A DNA stretch of 64,000 bases. Origin: Chrysemys picta bellii. Taxonomy: Eukaryota > Chordata > Testudines > Emydidae. Numbering within the stretch: position 1 is the stretch's first letter; each line of letters begins with the position of its first letter. Location: positions 50,177,498 through 50,241,497 of the forward strand of contig NC_088791.1 of assembly GCF_011386835.1 (NCBI RefSeq). The letters are read 5' to 3'. Below the pieces are notes generated by a model. The model was not told where the DNA came from, did not search any database, and was given only the letters and a program-made list of their open reading frames with translations. Below, one piece after another: positions 22,381 to 33,511 of this stretch. Position numbers and translations under genes: made by a program.

Positions 22381-23862
22381 CCCTGATCATCCCTAGGTTG
22401 GCACATGCTCAATTCACATGGAATCTTTGGGACATTTGGGGACTAAGTTCTAACTCTCTATTGAGTATGTGCAAACTGATTTTTCAAAGGTTTATAACTT
22501 CATCAAATTTGGGCAGATTTTCACAAGGACGGCAAAAGGCACATCGTTGACAAAAAGGCTTCTCTCTGCCAAATTTTAAGTCCCTGCTCCAAAGCATGAG
22601 GTTGCTAGAGATTTAAAAAAAAAAGTTGCCAAAATTCTTTAACATGGGCAAAACAGTGCATTTTTCCTAGCTTCATTCTCAGAAATAGCTGAAACCAGTT
22701 TGGCTGACATTTTCCATATAAATTCAGCCTGAAACAGACACCAGCTTGGAAAATTTCAGCCTGAACAAGTAAGGTATGGCAAAGTTATAAGCAAGGAAAA
22801 CAGGCTCTTATAATTGGAAGTGTCGAGCAACGTTGATAACAGGCAGTGCTCCTATCTCCGTCTATAATGTAGGTTGATTAATTTCAGTTTTTATACTTAG
22901 AAACTATTTCAGACACATTAAGTACATGGTGGTCTAAGGTATATTGCTGGAATATATTGTAACTATTTTACAATACACATTGCTAAGTAGATGTAAATAG
23001 TTTATTAAGTAAAAGTAAATGAGTGATTTAGATGGTCATTAACATATTTCAGGTATCAACTGAGAAAAATATTCACACAATCCCATGCAAAATTGCTTCT
23101 TATTTTGGTAAACAATATTATTATTCAGGTGACATTATAAAAAAGTGTAAATGTTGTAATTTAAACAGGTTACACACAATTAATGGCTAAGCTATTAATT
23201 ACTTTAAAAGGTTATACAATATATAGTTGTGGGTTTGAGAACCAAAGTCAAAATGTAAAAGCTCTTTCAAATAAAAATTAAATTGAAATAATGTTTTGAT
23301 TGTGAAAAAGTTTATTCATCTGGATATTTATAAAAAGAAAAGCAAGTAGAAATGCCAGTAATAAAGACCTGTATAAATGTATGGTGCCTGTCAAACATAA
23401 TCTGCCAGACCATAAATAATATAAAGCGAGTCTTGCCTAACAATATCAAATACAATTTTCAGAAGGGTAATTCATGCAGTATTTTAAAATGTATGTGATA
23501 ATTATAGCATTTCAGAAATATCAGCAATGGGGAAGGGGATATATGGTAATATTTATTACTATACATGATTTTTTTAGTAAATGTAAGCATATTACATACA
23601 TCCATGTATATTGGCATCAGTTTAAAAAAGCATGGCATTATATAACAATATTACTGGTATAGGGCAATTCTAGTTTAGTTCTGTTGAGTGATCAGTCATA
23701 TTTGATTTACTCTTATGCTTTATAGGCTATACAACACCAATGATGTACAAGTAGAAATTTTTTTTAAAGCGCACTAATTGTTATAATTGCAAAAGCTAAT
23801 ACTCTAGTTCATAATCATTGCTAATCATTGGCTTATGTAACTAGGTAAGATTCTCTCTCTCT

Positions 23863-23916
<54 letters not shown>

Positions 23917-24034
23917 CATTATATATTATGGCATTATATCTATATAAATGTTCATTAATACAGCTGCCTTTGAAATTACTGCACTTCAAGTGCAAGTGAC
24001 ATTCTTTCTGGTACTCACAAGTGTGGCTGAATGC
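22381..24034. other. AT-rich interval downstream of the forkhead gene
   Basis: No gene was recognised. It presumably contains the 3' untranslated region of the minus-strand forkhead gene; candidate AATAAA signals on that strand would appear as TTTATT, and several exist (near 23554, 23309 and 23001). None can be chosen without transcript data. A CT/CA microsatellite lies at 23852-23914. Confidence 0.5.
23852..23914. repeat. (CT)n(CA)n microsatellite
   Basis: A short CT run is followed by about 25 uninterrupted CA units. It lies about 120 bp beyond the stop codon of the forkhead gene and is probably polymorphic. Confidence 0.95.
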
Positions 24035-24850
24035 TTAACTTTTCTGCTGACTGTCAGAGGAGAAAAAAATGGAATTAGGGAATGACTGTTGAACATTTAG
24101 AAAAATATTCTGCTGTGTAGCTGATGAAGTATGTAATCCATAGAACCAATCCATATAATTCCCCTTTGGTTCATCAAACTGTATCAGAGGTGAAAACTTT
24201 CCTATACTGAAACCATAATTAACATTCCACTTTTGATATTCATGTGCAAAATACAGACTGTCAGCATAAAGCATTTTCCAAACAGGGTTCAGAAAATAGG
24301 AATGTGTTCGGTAAAGTGAACTTGGTGCTAAACAGGAACAATTTTGCCATGGCATGAAGTAATTCATAGAGAGATAATCCTTTTGACGCCCTCGCTTTCG
24401 TGTTCTTCGGTGTTGCTTAAAGTCCCCATGAACAAAATCATTTAAGTTTGCTGGGTGGATGCTCCAGTAATTTCCTTTCCCATCCTCACATCTTCCCACT
24501 TTGATAAAACAATCATTTAGTGAAAGGTTATGTCTCACACTGTTTCTCCAACCTTGATCTTTGTTCCTGTAGTAAGGAAAATTATCCTCAATATACTTGT
24601 AAATTGCAGCTAAATTCAGCTTATTTGTAGGGGAGGAGAGAATTGCCTTTGCAATTAAGGCTACGTAAGATAAAGGTGGTTTTTCCAGAAAGCCTTCTTT
24701 ATTCCTGTTGGTGGAAAGACAATTGTTGGTCCACAATTCAGAACTGGAAGGGTTGGATGGAAATCCAGGAACCAGTTGTAATTCTTTTTCTCCTCCCATT
24801 TTACAGGTGTCTTTAATTCCATCATTGTTTTCAAGACTACTGTCAGTCAT
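24035..24850 (-). CDS. FOXQ2: Forkhead transcription factor, FOXQ2-like, complete single-exon gene
   Basis: It encodes 271 residues from an ATG at 24850-24848 to TAA at 24037-24035, with no interruption. Residues about 57-148 form a complete forkhead winged-helix DNA-binding domain: KPPLSYVALI at the start, recognition helix WRNSVRHNLSLNDCF (101-115), then GRCEDGKGNYWSIHPANLND and a basic tail HRRTRKRGRQ. The combination GKGxYWxIHPANxxDFxxGDF is, as I recall, the signature of the FOXQ2 class and differs from FOXL, FOXD, FOXQ1 and FOXP domains. The C-terminal half is aromatic-rich, and FSIGKFS (214-220) weakly resembles an eh1 Groucho-binding motif. FOXQ2 is known as an anterior/neural regulator in many animals and, in fish, a photoreceptor-type regulator, and is considered missing from placental mammals. 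The product should act in the nucleus. The nearest gene is PPP1R3A, divergent, 7.6 kb away. The forkhead identity is certain; the FOXQ2 assignment is probable. Confidence 0.85.
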   Translation of the reverse strand: MTDSSLENNDGIKDTCKMGGEKELQLVPGFPSNPSSSELWTNNCLSTNRNKEGFLEKPPLSYVALIAKAILSSPTNKLNLAAIYKYIEDNFPYYRNKDQGWRNSVRHNLSLNDCFIKVGRCEDGKGNYWSIHPANLNDFVHGDFKQHRRTRKRGRQKDYLSMNYFMPWQNCSCLAPSSLYRTHSYFLNPVWKMLYADSLYFAHEYQKWNVNYGFSIGKFSPLIQFDEPKGNYMDWFYGLHTSSATQQNIFLNVQQSFPNSIFFSSDSQQKS

Positions 24851-26876
24851 TATAGTAGTGTGACGGTTACCTTAAGATTCCTGGTATTTTACCATAAGAA
24901 CTTAATGAGAGAATTTGTTCATTGAAGCTAAACTGCAGCAGAAGTAAATGTTAGGCACTAAATGTGCTGCTGTATCTCATTCAGATTCCTATTTTATACT
25001 GTGTTAAGTCAACATCCTAAACAATGAAAACAGAACTGCCTATATTTACAAAAATCAAGGTACAAATCGTAGCTGAATGAAAAAAAATGCAAAATAATTA
25101 TAATACGTTAAGTATGAAGATAAATAGACCATGGTGTTAGCCTTTCACTTCATTATGATCTGGGAAAACACCCTTCAGTGTTCCCCATTGAAACCTAATG
25201 ATTAATGAAAAAATGATTGTGGTTAGATAGCATTGTGAAAAGATTGAACCCTTCACTGATATGCAGAACAAATTGAAATCAACACATTGGTTTCTGTGTT
25301 CTACACTAGTCAAATATGTTGTATGTAGTACAATAAATGTTTGTTTTGCTCACTAAAAGGAAGTACTGTATGAAATGAAACATGGTGTCATATTCTGTAG
25401 CTGCACATTACCTACTATACATGAAATTGAATTAAAGCACAACTCTTTATTCTTAATTCTCTGGGCCCAATTGTGTAACTGTTCCTCAAGTTGAGTAGTA
25501 CTTACTCATGTGATTGGTCCCACTTACCCCAGGAACTACTTGTGTGAGAAAGTACCACTCAGAGTAAGTAGGCATTGCACTGTAGGGCCCGCAGAACATA
25601 CAGTACAGCGTGAACTGTATCATTACATTAAGAGCCAATTTAGGGCATTCTGATATCTGATACCACGAAGGATAGGCTTGTGAATGTCACTTCATGTAAT
25701 CTGAGCATCTGGGGAAGTTCACTACATAGTCTCCAGTATGTTTTATAATTAAAAAAAAAAGCAGGTGAAGCATTACAAGAGTTTGAAGAAACGTGATCTT
25801 CAGAGGAACACGTCCTTGTGATTACTTTTAAGCATTTAAAAGGTTTGTCCTCTATTTGGGCATTTCCTGTGCTCAGATATGTGTTTCCAATAGAAAACAA
25901 TGATTCTATGGAGACAGCTGTGAGGATCATTCCTGTGAGGCGGGAGCTCCTGGCATTTTGAGGGTTCTGTGGGCTCTGAAAAACCCTTCCTCCAGGTAAT
26001 AACTCTGGCAACCAATGATTAAAAAGAGTCCTCAGAATATTAAGGCTGCTGATGCTAATGCTTCAGACCCTGTGCAATCCCATTGGCTGCCCAGGCTATG
26101 ACCGTGTTCCCAACCTACAATGAATAAACCTCATTTCACATTTTCAGGTTTTCTGGGTTGTTAGCATTAGCAGCTCAAATTTGTGGGTAGCTGTAAAAAC
26201 ACCCAAATTAGGACTGTTTGGGTGAAAGGGATATGGGCAGGCCCTGGCTCGGAATCAATTTGTGCATGAATTAACTCAAATTGTAAGTATCACTGGATCA
26301 CCCACCTACCCTCCGCAACCACTTATAAGCGAATTGAAGTCACAGTCACTAGGGAAAAAGGAGCCAAGTACTGTCTGTGGGCAAGATCATGCCATTTAGT
26401 TGGAGCCCATTCTAAGGAGCAATGCAGAGTCACATTGCCCCTCAAGAGCTCTTGCATGTGGTTTTCTGGGTGCAGCTTGCTACCTGCCTGCCTAAAATGC
26501 TACTCATGATATGTACTTGATGGAGGACAGTTTAGGTGTTGTACAACTATGGGAAACAGGGGTGGCCACGGATACTTTTTGAGCATCCAGTACAATAAAG
26601 GGTCTGTACTGGCAAACACAACAAACATAACCTAGAGGTATCACTTCATCATTGTCGAGGAACTGAGGACCGCGTTGACAAAGTCAAAATACCACAAGGA
26701 TTGACCCCGACAACCTGATCTGACACATTTACTCTGTTGCTGATGCTACAGTCCCTCAGAGTGGCACAACACTGTGGATTATCGGTCTTCTGAATGCACC
26801 AGCCTTTATCTCAATTAGTCATTGGAACCCACTGTTTTTAAATCCACATACATTACCAGAATACAATGCTGAAGTT
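24851..26876. other. Upstream region of the forkhead gene, non-coding
   Basis: No gene was recognised. The first kilobase upstream of the forkhead start is AT-rich with no CpG island and no convincing TATA box at a defined distance. About 25465-25590 has the dispersed old relic with GGGCCCAATTGTG, TACTCATGTGATT and GTGTGAGAAAGTACCACTCA words. An open frame at 25640-26011 (-) has no domain. Confidence 0.5.
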
Positions 26877-27197
26877 CAGGGGTGCCCAACCTACGGCCCA
26901 TGGGCCATACACGGCCCACCAAAGCATTTCATAAGGCCCAGGGCTGGCTTCAATACAATATACTAGCGGGTGTTTTATCGTCATGTTTACATCATTTTAG
27001 TTTACACAAGTGTGTAAATAGACCATACTGTATATAGAAACAATCAATCTAAATACATCTGAAACAATCTGAATTTATAATATAAATCAATACAGGTGAC
27101 TTTAGATATTATTAAAATATGTAGAATCTGTTTGGCCCACACAAAGTTGTGCTTGGGTTTATGTGGTCCTCCTATGTAACAAGGTTGGGCACCACTG
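26877..27197. mobile_element. 321-bp hAT-like non-autonomous element
   Basis: The ends CAGGGGTGCCCAACCT (26877-26892) and AGGTTGGGCACCACTG (27182-27197) are inverse complements at 15 of 16 positions. CACGGCCCACCA- and TTTGGCCCACAC-like words lie just inside each end. The flanking octamers CTGAAGTT and CTATATTG do not match well, so the target duplication is unproven. It has no coding capacity of its own and abuts a hAT transposase relic on the right. Confidence 0.7.
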
Positions 27198-27199
27198 CT

Positions 27200-27770
27200 A
27201 TATTGAATAGGTCTCAGTGCATCCCGCATTTTTTGTGCCAATGATGCAGTGTCAGCTTCTTTCTTGTCCTGCTCAATCATAGAGCTGTGTCTTCATAGAT
27301 CATGGGAATGACCTGGGTCAGACTGGCATCATCCCCATTGACGAACCTTGTAAGTTAATGGATGTTACACAGAGTCTCTGTTAGTGGTCACTCCGTGCCA
27401 AGCGCAGGCTGCTGTTTTCTGGGTTGGAGTGGAGCTGTGCCAGTAGAAATTCTGGATGACTATGTGCTGTTCATAGTATTAGTTGATTATTTGGCAGGTA
27501 GAATTCCACTGTGTCACCATCTCCTGCTTCATGCTATGGCAGAGATGTTGATGCTTCATTAAGAAGTCAACATGCAACAGAAAACTGTCTGACATGGCTG
27601 CAACGCTCTCAGGCAATGGTGAGAATAGTCTTCACTTGCTCATTATCTTGGACAAACTTCTTCACCTCTAGGTTGAAGTAGTGCATAAAGCAGGGTCAAC
27701 GTGTGAGAAACTGCTGTCACAGCCTTCATTCTTCATATTTGGCCCATTGTCTGAGGCCATGAACCAAGGA
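27200..27770 (-). pseudogene. hAT-family transposase relic
   Basis: On the minus strand, broken blocks read SDNGPNMKN (about 27755-27725), VKKFVQDNEQVKTILTIA (about 27670-27615), MKQEMVTQWNSTCQIIN (about 27545-27495) and DDASLTQVIPMIYED (about 27345-27300). The order and content fit a hAT transposase: the TDN block containing a catalytic aspartate, then the xDVxTRWNST block, then a downstream VIP block. Stops and frame changes separate them, so no functional protein is possible. It may be the source of, or only a neighbour to, the non-autonomous element at 26877. Host ZBED genes are related in sequence, but the decay argues for a dead transposon. Confidence 0.55.
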
Positions 27771-27781
27771 GAGAGAAAGGA

Positions 27782-27895
27782 TGTTGTAAGCTCGTTGGGA
27801 GAGGGACCATCTTTTCATTCTGTGTTTGAATAGCACAATGCGGTCCTGGTCCATGATTAGGGTTACTTGGTGCTTGGTAATACAAATAAATAAGA
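27782..27895 (-). repeat. Old interspersed repeat (GTGCTAGGTGCTGT family, inverse copy)
   Basis: The run TTGTAAGCTC, GGGAGAGGGACCATCTTTTC, GAATAGCACAATG, GGTCCTGGTCCATGA and GGTAATACAAATAAATAA is the inverse-orientation form of the family noted at 2865-2970. Confidence 0.6.
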
Positions 27896-29197
27896 ATCTT
27901 CTGTGACAGTATCGATTTTTTCCAATCTGTAGCTAACAGCAGGTTGCTCCTCAAACACACATAGGGGCATGGTGGTGTGCTGATACATATTATTGTTATC
28001 AATGCATTGTCTAAAGTGCTGATAGAACATTGGTAGCTGCCATCATTGCATCAACACATCCTAACCAAGAAGAGGAAAATCTCAGACTAACTCAGATAAT
28101 GCTTTAGCCAAAGACTAATAGGTATGGCAAGAAGAAAGTTATCATACAATTATGTAATGGGCATGGGGTGGATTAGCTGAATTGGATTTTGTTGTAATTT
28201 GCTATAAATGGAATTTTCTTGAAAAGATAGCCTTGGTGAATACTGGGACAGTAATGGGCAATTCTACTCTGACAAGTGACTGTGTAAGAATGGGGCTCTC
28301 TCACGCAGTTGATTTGCTCCTTGTGACAAAAACCTGGTATCAGTGCAGTCAATGGGAGTTTTGTTATTGATTGCAATGTGTTGTGTGTATTCAGAATATC
28401 TCCTTGCTTTAGTGACAAATATATATACTACTTTTATTATTAAAATATTTTTACTATTTCTGTTAGCATTGTAAAACCAGCACAGGTTTCAGAGAATGAA
28501 CTGGTTTCTATGCTGGTTCACAGAGATCAATAGAACTGATACCCAATTGGCCACTGCAAGTCTAAATTCTCTGCAGCTCCATTGAGATCCTCAGAGTCTG
28601 TAACTGAGGGCAGAATATAAAGATAGCAAGAGTTGCACAGATACAACTTTGCTCTTACAGCCTTTATTAACTTGTTTCTCTTAAAATCACTGTTTATGAG
28701 GCCAGAATATTTTGGCAGAACACAGATGAACATGATGTGTGCATTCTTTCTTTAGACCAAAGACTTAAAAAAACAATGATTTCAGGATATTCCTCAGGGT
28801 ATGCCAAGACCCTGTTTTCTAAACCTTTTTGGCCTTTTAACCATCTCTCCTCCAGCTTTTATGACCATCCAGCAACTGTCTGAGGTAGTCTGTTCTTCAT
28901 GGAGAAACCATTCCTATAGTCTCACCCTACTCCACCTATTACTTAGGCTTCATACTCTGGGTTGAACTGGACTGAGGTGAATGCAATTTTTCTAGCGCAC
29001 TGGGGAACATACTGTTTGACCAGGGTTCCTGCTGCTCATCATCAGTTGGCCTGACGTCCTCTCTTGTGGCTTTAATAAAGTTGCTTCCATGAGGCCCCTC
29101 CTGGAATGCTCACTGCACAGTTTGTTGTGCTGGAGAAGCTGGTCCCTGTACTGCTGTGAAAGCTTTGCTGGGACGTGTTAATTTTTACAGTAATCCC
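27896..29197. other. Non-coding interval
   Basis: Ordinary AT-rich DNA up to the solo LTR. No gene was recognised. Confidence 0.5.
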
Positions 29198-29654
29198 TGT
29201 GACGAACTGGGACTGTTCTTACTGTGGTCTTTGAATGCTGACAGGGGAGTGTGGCTAGGATAGTCTGCATTGGGGGATGGGAGACTGACCGAGGGAGAAT
29301 ACCTGAGCATGTAACATGAGAACCCAGGAAGGGGTTAGAGGCCAGGTGACATCTTTGCCCGGGAAACTGAACAAAGGCTGTGGGAGGGGTCGCTGAAGGC
29401 AGAGTTTCAGGAGCTGGCTGGGGAGCTGGCTGGGAGGCAGATGGGGCTTTGACCTCCCAAGGGGGCTAGGGCGCCCTGGGAGCCCAAGATGGACCTAACC
29501 GAGGGGGGTCCTGTTGTCTGTGCCTGCAAGACCTGTCTTGGACTGTATTCCTGTCGTCTAAATAAACCTTCTGCTTTACTGGCTGGCTGAGAGTCATGGT
29601 GAATCACAGGAAGCCGGGGGTGCAGGGCCTTGTGTCCCCCCACACTCCGTGACA
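29198..29654 (+). mobile_element. Solo LTR, 457 bp, with 5-bp target duplication ATCCC
   Basis: The block starts TGTGACGAACTGGGACTG and ends CACTCCGTGACA, giving the TG...CA ends of an LTR. ATCCC flanks it directly on both sides (29193-29197 and 29655-29659). The interior is GC-rich compared with its surroundings, and a polyadenylation signal AATAAA lies at about 29562, 90 bp before the end. No internal retroviral or Gypsy coding region adjoins it, so this is a solo LTR left by recombination between two LTRs. A 5-bp duplication fits Gypsy elements and some endogenous retroviruses; the class cannot be decided from the LTR alone. Confidence 0.85.
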
Positions 29655-29659
29655 ATCCC

Positions 29660-32497
29660 GTTCCTGGCCCAATTGCTTTTAGTGGTTAGAATATTGCTTA
29701 ACTAGCATTTAAGAATATACAGAAACTGTTTAAATCTTAATTCAGCATTTGAATTTAATAATATGCAAAGGTAGATAAAAAAGGGAAGCTGGAGAAGGAG
29801 GGCCCAGGCAAGTTGCGCCAGGAAAATGGTTTGAAAATACCTTCGGTGCAATCCAGAGGGGAAATAAACTGCTCCTCAGTTCAGAAGTGCTGTCTCTCTT
29901 TAAATCAAGACTAAAAGTAATCCCCAAGCAGGGATTGTTTTGATAGGATGAATTCCACAAGTGGTAGGGTAGTTTCAGAACCACAGACTAATCCCATTCA
30001 GTTAAAACACTGACATGACTGATGTTATTTGGGTTTGGAAAAGTTTTGCCCTCCAATGTCTATTTCTGTTTTCCAGAAGGAACTGAAGAGAACAAATACT
30101 AATTGCAAATAAAAGTTTGACCTATGCTGACAAGAGCATAGAAATCCAGACATGAGGATGATGCTTTTTACTTAAAGCTCCTTGTAATGCAAAGTTACTT
30201 GTCATGTAATGTAACACTCTTTGCACTGGCAGAGTTGGCCAAGACAGTCTAGCAGAGGGCCTGATTCAGTGCCCACTGAAGTCAATGTAAAGATTCCCAT
30301 TTACTCTTTGGGCATTGGTGCAGACCCAGACAGAGTATTTTTTTCTGAATTAATAGGCTGAACTCCCCCACCTCCAAGTCTATCTCTACTCAGGCTTCCC
30401 TATAGTCTAGCAAGAGTTTCAGCCTTCGCAGTTTTTGGTAACCTTCTGCTTACTCACCTCAGTCCTTCCTTTTTATCTAGCCCATCCCTTCCCACCTTGT
30501 GGCCTGCCTGCCAGAGAGTTCACCAGGGAGTTAATCCCTCTCTGCAAGCTATTGGGTCTCTGGAAACTTTCAAAAAGGCTTTCATAACAAATAAAAGGGG
30601 GAAATTGCAGTATGCAACAGAAAAGGACCAAATCATTACAGTAGTACTGCTGTAAGTAAGCTCTAGTGGTTTATACCATTACTATTGGAATATTTTCATA
30701 GATTATCTAGGTGAAGGGGGTGTGAGACAGCCACAATTTACCACAGGCCTCACATGACCCAAATTGCACAGAGTCAAAATGGCCCAGGGCATGTAGCTGT
30801 CAGGATATAGGATTGCTGCAGCTATGCACTGCTTTTGCTCCTCATAAGCAAGGGCGGAAGAGAACTGCTGTCATGTGAGAACTTACCTAGGGAGAGAAGA
30901 TGGTGGCTGCTCCTGTGGGACCCCAAAAGGCTCCCATCAGAGATCTCCCTCCTCTCTATCTTCAGCATGTGGTCACCACTTCTCTGCAGGCCTATGCTGC
31001 ACAGATCTCCTGTCTTGTGTGCAGAGGCTCTCTAAGCAGCATCTCCTCCCTTGTTACAGAGCATGTTAGCCCCCTTATTAAAAAGTATTCTACACTTTTT
31101 TTTTAAATAAAGGGAAGCACTGCTTATATGTGCCCTGTCACAAGAGGACGTATTAACTGAGATACAGTGACAACAGGGGAGTAGGGAGGCATAACAGCAA
31201 TGGATGAGACAATGGCAGAGGTGAGAATAGTGGAGAAATAGCAAACAGGAATGGAGATGCACTCACAGTGTGGGAGGCAGTATCATCAGAAAAGGGGGCT
31301 CATGGGAAAGAGAGTGACATTGGGGCAATAGGGGAAGACAGTTAGTAGATATGGATAGGGAAACAGTGGTGTTGCCAGGTCATGGCCTTTGCCTCCTGAT
31401 CAGTGTAACATTGTACGTTTCTACGTACAGAGTGCCTTGAAAGTGATATCCAAATGCTGACTGATTAATGGCTCATTTCTGGCATTTAGCCACGATCCCA
31501 TGCTGAGGGTGATGCAGAGCCATTTAACTCCAGTGGGAGCACTGGGAGGCATTCTGCAGAAAAGGTGGAGGGAGCAATACCCCTTTAAGGGGTGAAGCAC
31601 ACTTCCTTCCACCTCCCTGGCTGGCCTGCATGGGGGTGGTGATTCTGGATAGCTGCATAAGGAGGCAGGGGTCCTTGTTTCCATATCCATGCAGGTGAAT
31701 AAGGGCTAGCTACAAATTAGCCCTAAAAGATCTTATAGCGTAACCAGTAGTTAATAAACAGATATAATTACAGTGATGCCTCACAACTTGATCTCCAGTT
31801 TAGTCACTAATACTTTTAACTGCATTCTGGGTTCATTTGAATGTATATTATTATGGCTGTATTAAAATTGGCAAATGTTTCTGATGACAAGATCCTGATG
31901 TAAATGGGCATAGCTCCAGAATCTGGCCCAGTGAATTCACATGGTATAGAATCAGGACAGAATTTGGTTCTCTGTGTCCCTTGCATTTTTGTATTTGGAC
32001 ACAATGTAAATAATATCCTTGAGAAGTAAAGTCAAAATTATGCATAGTAAAGAAAACATTTTGTTGACAGAACATACATCCCAATGGGACATTTATGGCT
32101 TTACATATGTGCTATGTTATACATTTGCTTTACAATGTAAACTGATTGTATAAAAATATCTATATTATCACATTTTGACAATGCAAAGAAGTCCAATTTT
32201 TAAATGTTACCTTTGTGCTTTGCCTGTAGATGCTTCCTTAAAAAAACAAAACAAAACAAAAAAAGTCAATGCATTATTTAAAACTAACGTCTGAAATTGT
32301 AACACTAATGCTATCAGATTTAAGGCCTTTGGAGAAGAGTCCAACATAGTTTACACACCACTGCACCTATTAATAGACCTGACTCCCTTTTCTTTCAATG
32401 TCAACCGTAACATTAATCCTTGTTTTAAATCATAGTGTCTCAAATATCAGCTGCCACTAGTTGCAGAGTTCTCTTTCAGTTTATATCAGAGAGCCCA
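29660..32497. other. Interval upstream of PPP1R3A, non-coding
   Basis: No coding gene was recognised. About 30258-30330 has the dispersed TGAAGTCAATG relic. The promoter and 5' untranslated region of PPP1R3A should lie in the right-hand part; a reading frame stays open from 32435 into the start codon, but there is no upstream ATG in it. No CpG island is visible. An A-rich run occurs at 32240-32265. Confidence 0.5.
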
Positions 32498-33291
32498 ATG
32501 GAGTCTTTTGAAGAACCCAGTCAGATTAGAAGGGATAACTTATTAGAAGTTCCTGCTTTAAATGACTCCCTTTCAGAAGATGAAGATATTAAAGGTACCC
32601 TTAAGCCTCGTTTCTCCCCCCTTCCCCGAAGGCGTAATTCTGCTTCTTCAGAAGACATGGAACCAGAACCCCCATCTACCATTGCAAGAAAAGTTTCATT
32701 TGCTGATGCATTCGGCTTTGATCTTGTGTCTGTTAAAGAGTTTAATACCTGGGACGTTCCAATCATATCACAAAATGATGACTTAGAAGTTAAAGTTTTA
32801 ACTGCGGAGGAATATTTTCTCTCTCCACTGTTTATATTACCTGCATCACAAGAAGACCTTTTGCAAAAAGTGCGTGTACAGAAAGTACTGCTAGAGTCAA
32901 TTGAATTCCTACCTGGGATAACATGTATGAAGGGCATTATTCGAGTTCTAAATGTATCTTTTGAAAAGTTGATATATGTGAGAATGTCACTGGATGACTG
33001 GCTAACTTACTATGACATCTTAGCAGAATATGTGCCTAATTCTTGTGATGGTGAAACTGACCAGTTCTTCTTTAAGATTTCATTGGTTCCTCCTTATCAG
33101 AGAAATGGAGCTAAAGTTGAGTTCTGTATACGTTATGAGACATCTGTTGGTACATTCTGGGCAAACAACGATGACAAAAATTACATACTACTCTGTCATA
33201 AGAAAGAAACTGTGCAGGAGCTGGATGATGCATCTCACGAAGAGGCTACTGACAAATACATCAAAGGTTGCTTAAAGACAACGCCAAGCAG
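32498..33291 (+). CDS. PPP1R3A: PPP1R3A, first coding exon (glycogen-targeting subunit of PP1)
   Basis: It encodes the N-terminal 264 residues plus two bases of the next codon, from ATG at 32498 to a splice donor (exon ...CCAAGCAG, intron starting GTGAGG at 33292). The ATG at 32498 is chosen because MESFEEPSQIRRDNLLEVP aligns with the known vertebrate N-terminus; the open frame further upstream has no ATG. Residues 44-53 hold the serine cluster RRRNSASSED (the known phosphorylated site 1 region). Residues 64-68, RKVSF, are the PP1-binding RVxF motif with its phosphorylatable serine. About 105-235 form the CBM21 glycogen-binding domain, with IIRVLNVSFEKLIYVRMSLD and DGETDQFFFKISLVPPY blocks. 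The protein brings PP1 to glycogen and the sarcoplasmic reticulum in striated muscle, activating glycogen synthase. One oddity: the family motif WxNNxGxNY reads WANNDDKNY. The large last exon and the C-terminal membrane anchor are not in this window. Confidence 0.95.
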
Positions 33292-33390
33292 GTGAGGTGA
33301 CTTCTTACTAGTTTTCACTAGTTTTCAAAGTCCTCAAATACAACAGTCACTATTTAAAAGTCAGCATTTTGTCAACAATAATCACACAGT

Positions 33391-33511
33391 ATCTGAGGGG
33401 TAGCTGTGTTAGTCTGGATCTGTAAAAAGCGAAGTGGGTATTCACCCACGAAAGCTTATGCTCCAATACGTCTGTTAGTCTATAAGGTGCCACAGGACTT
33501 TGTCGCTTTTT
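33391..33511. mobile_element. Short retroposed element with perfect 14-bp target duplication
   Basis: AATAATCACACAGT occurs at 33377-33390 and again at 33512-33525, exactly flanking a 121-bp insert. The insert contains GGGTAGCTGTGTTAGTCTGGAT, CCCACGAAAGCTTATGCTCC and TAGTCTATAAGGTGCCACAGG, words that I know from a very common turtle short interspersed repeat. A long perfect duplication of variable sequence fits target-primed reverse transcription. It sits 100 bp inside the intron after PPP1R3A exon 1. Confidence 0.9.

Noticed and set aside
21742..22386. 214-codon open frame, Pro/Ser-rich
   Set aside because: Produced by a C/T-rich minisatellite without stop words; no domain or splice context.
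31400..31430. Small palindrome GTACGTTTCTACGTAC
   Set aside because: A 16-bp imperfect palindrome is expected by chance in 64 kb, and nothing around it supports a function.
32435..32497. Upstream extension of the PPP1R3A frame
   Set aside because: The extension has no ATG; the conserved N-terminus begins at the ATG at 32498.
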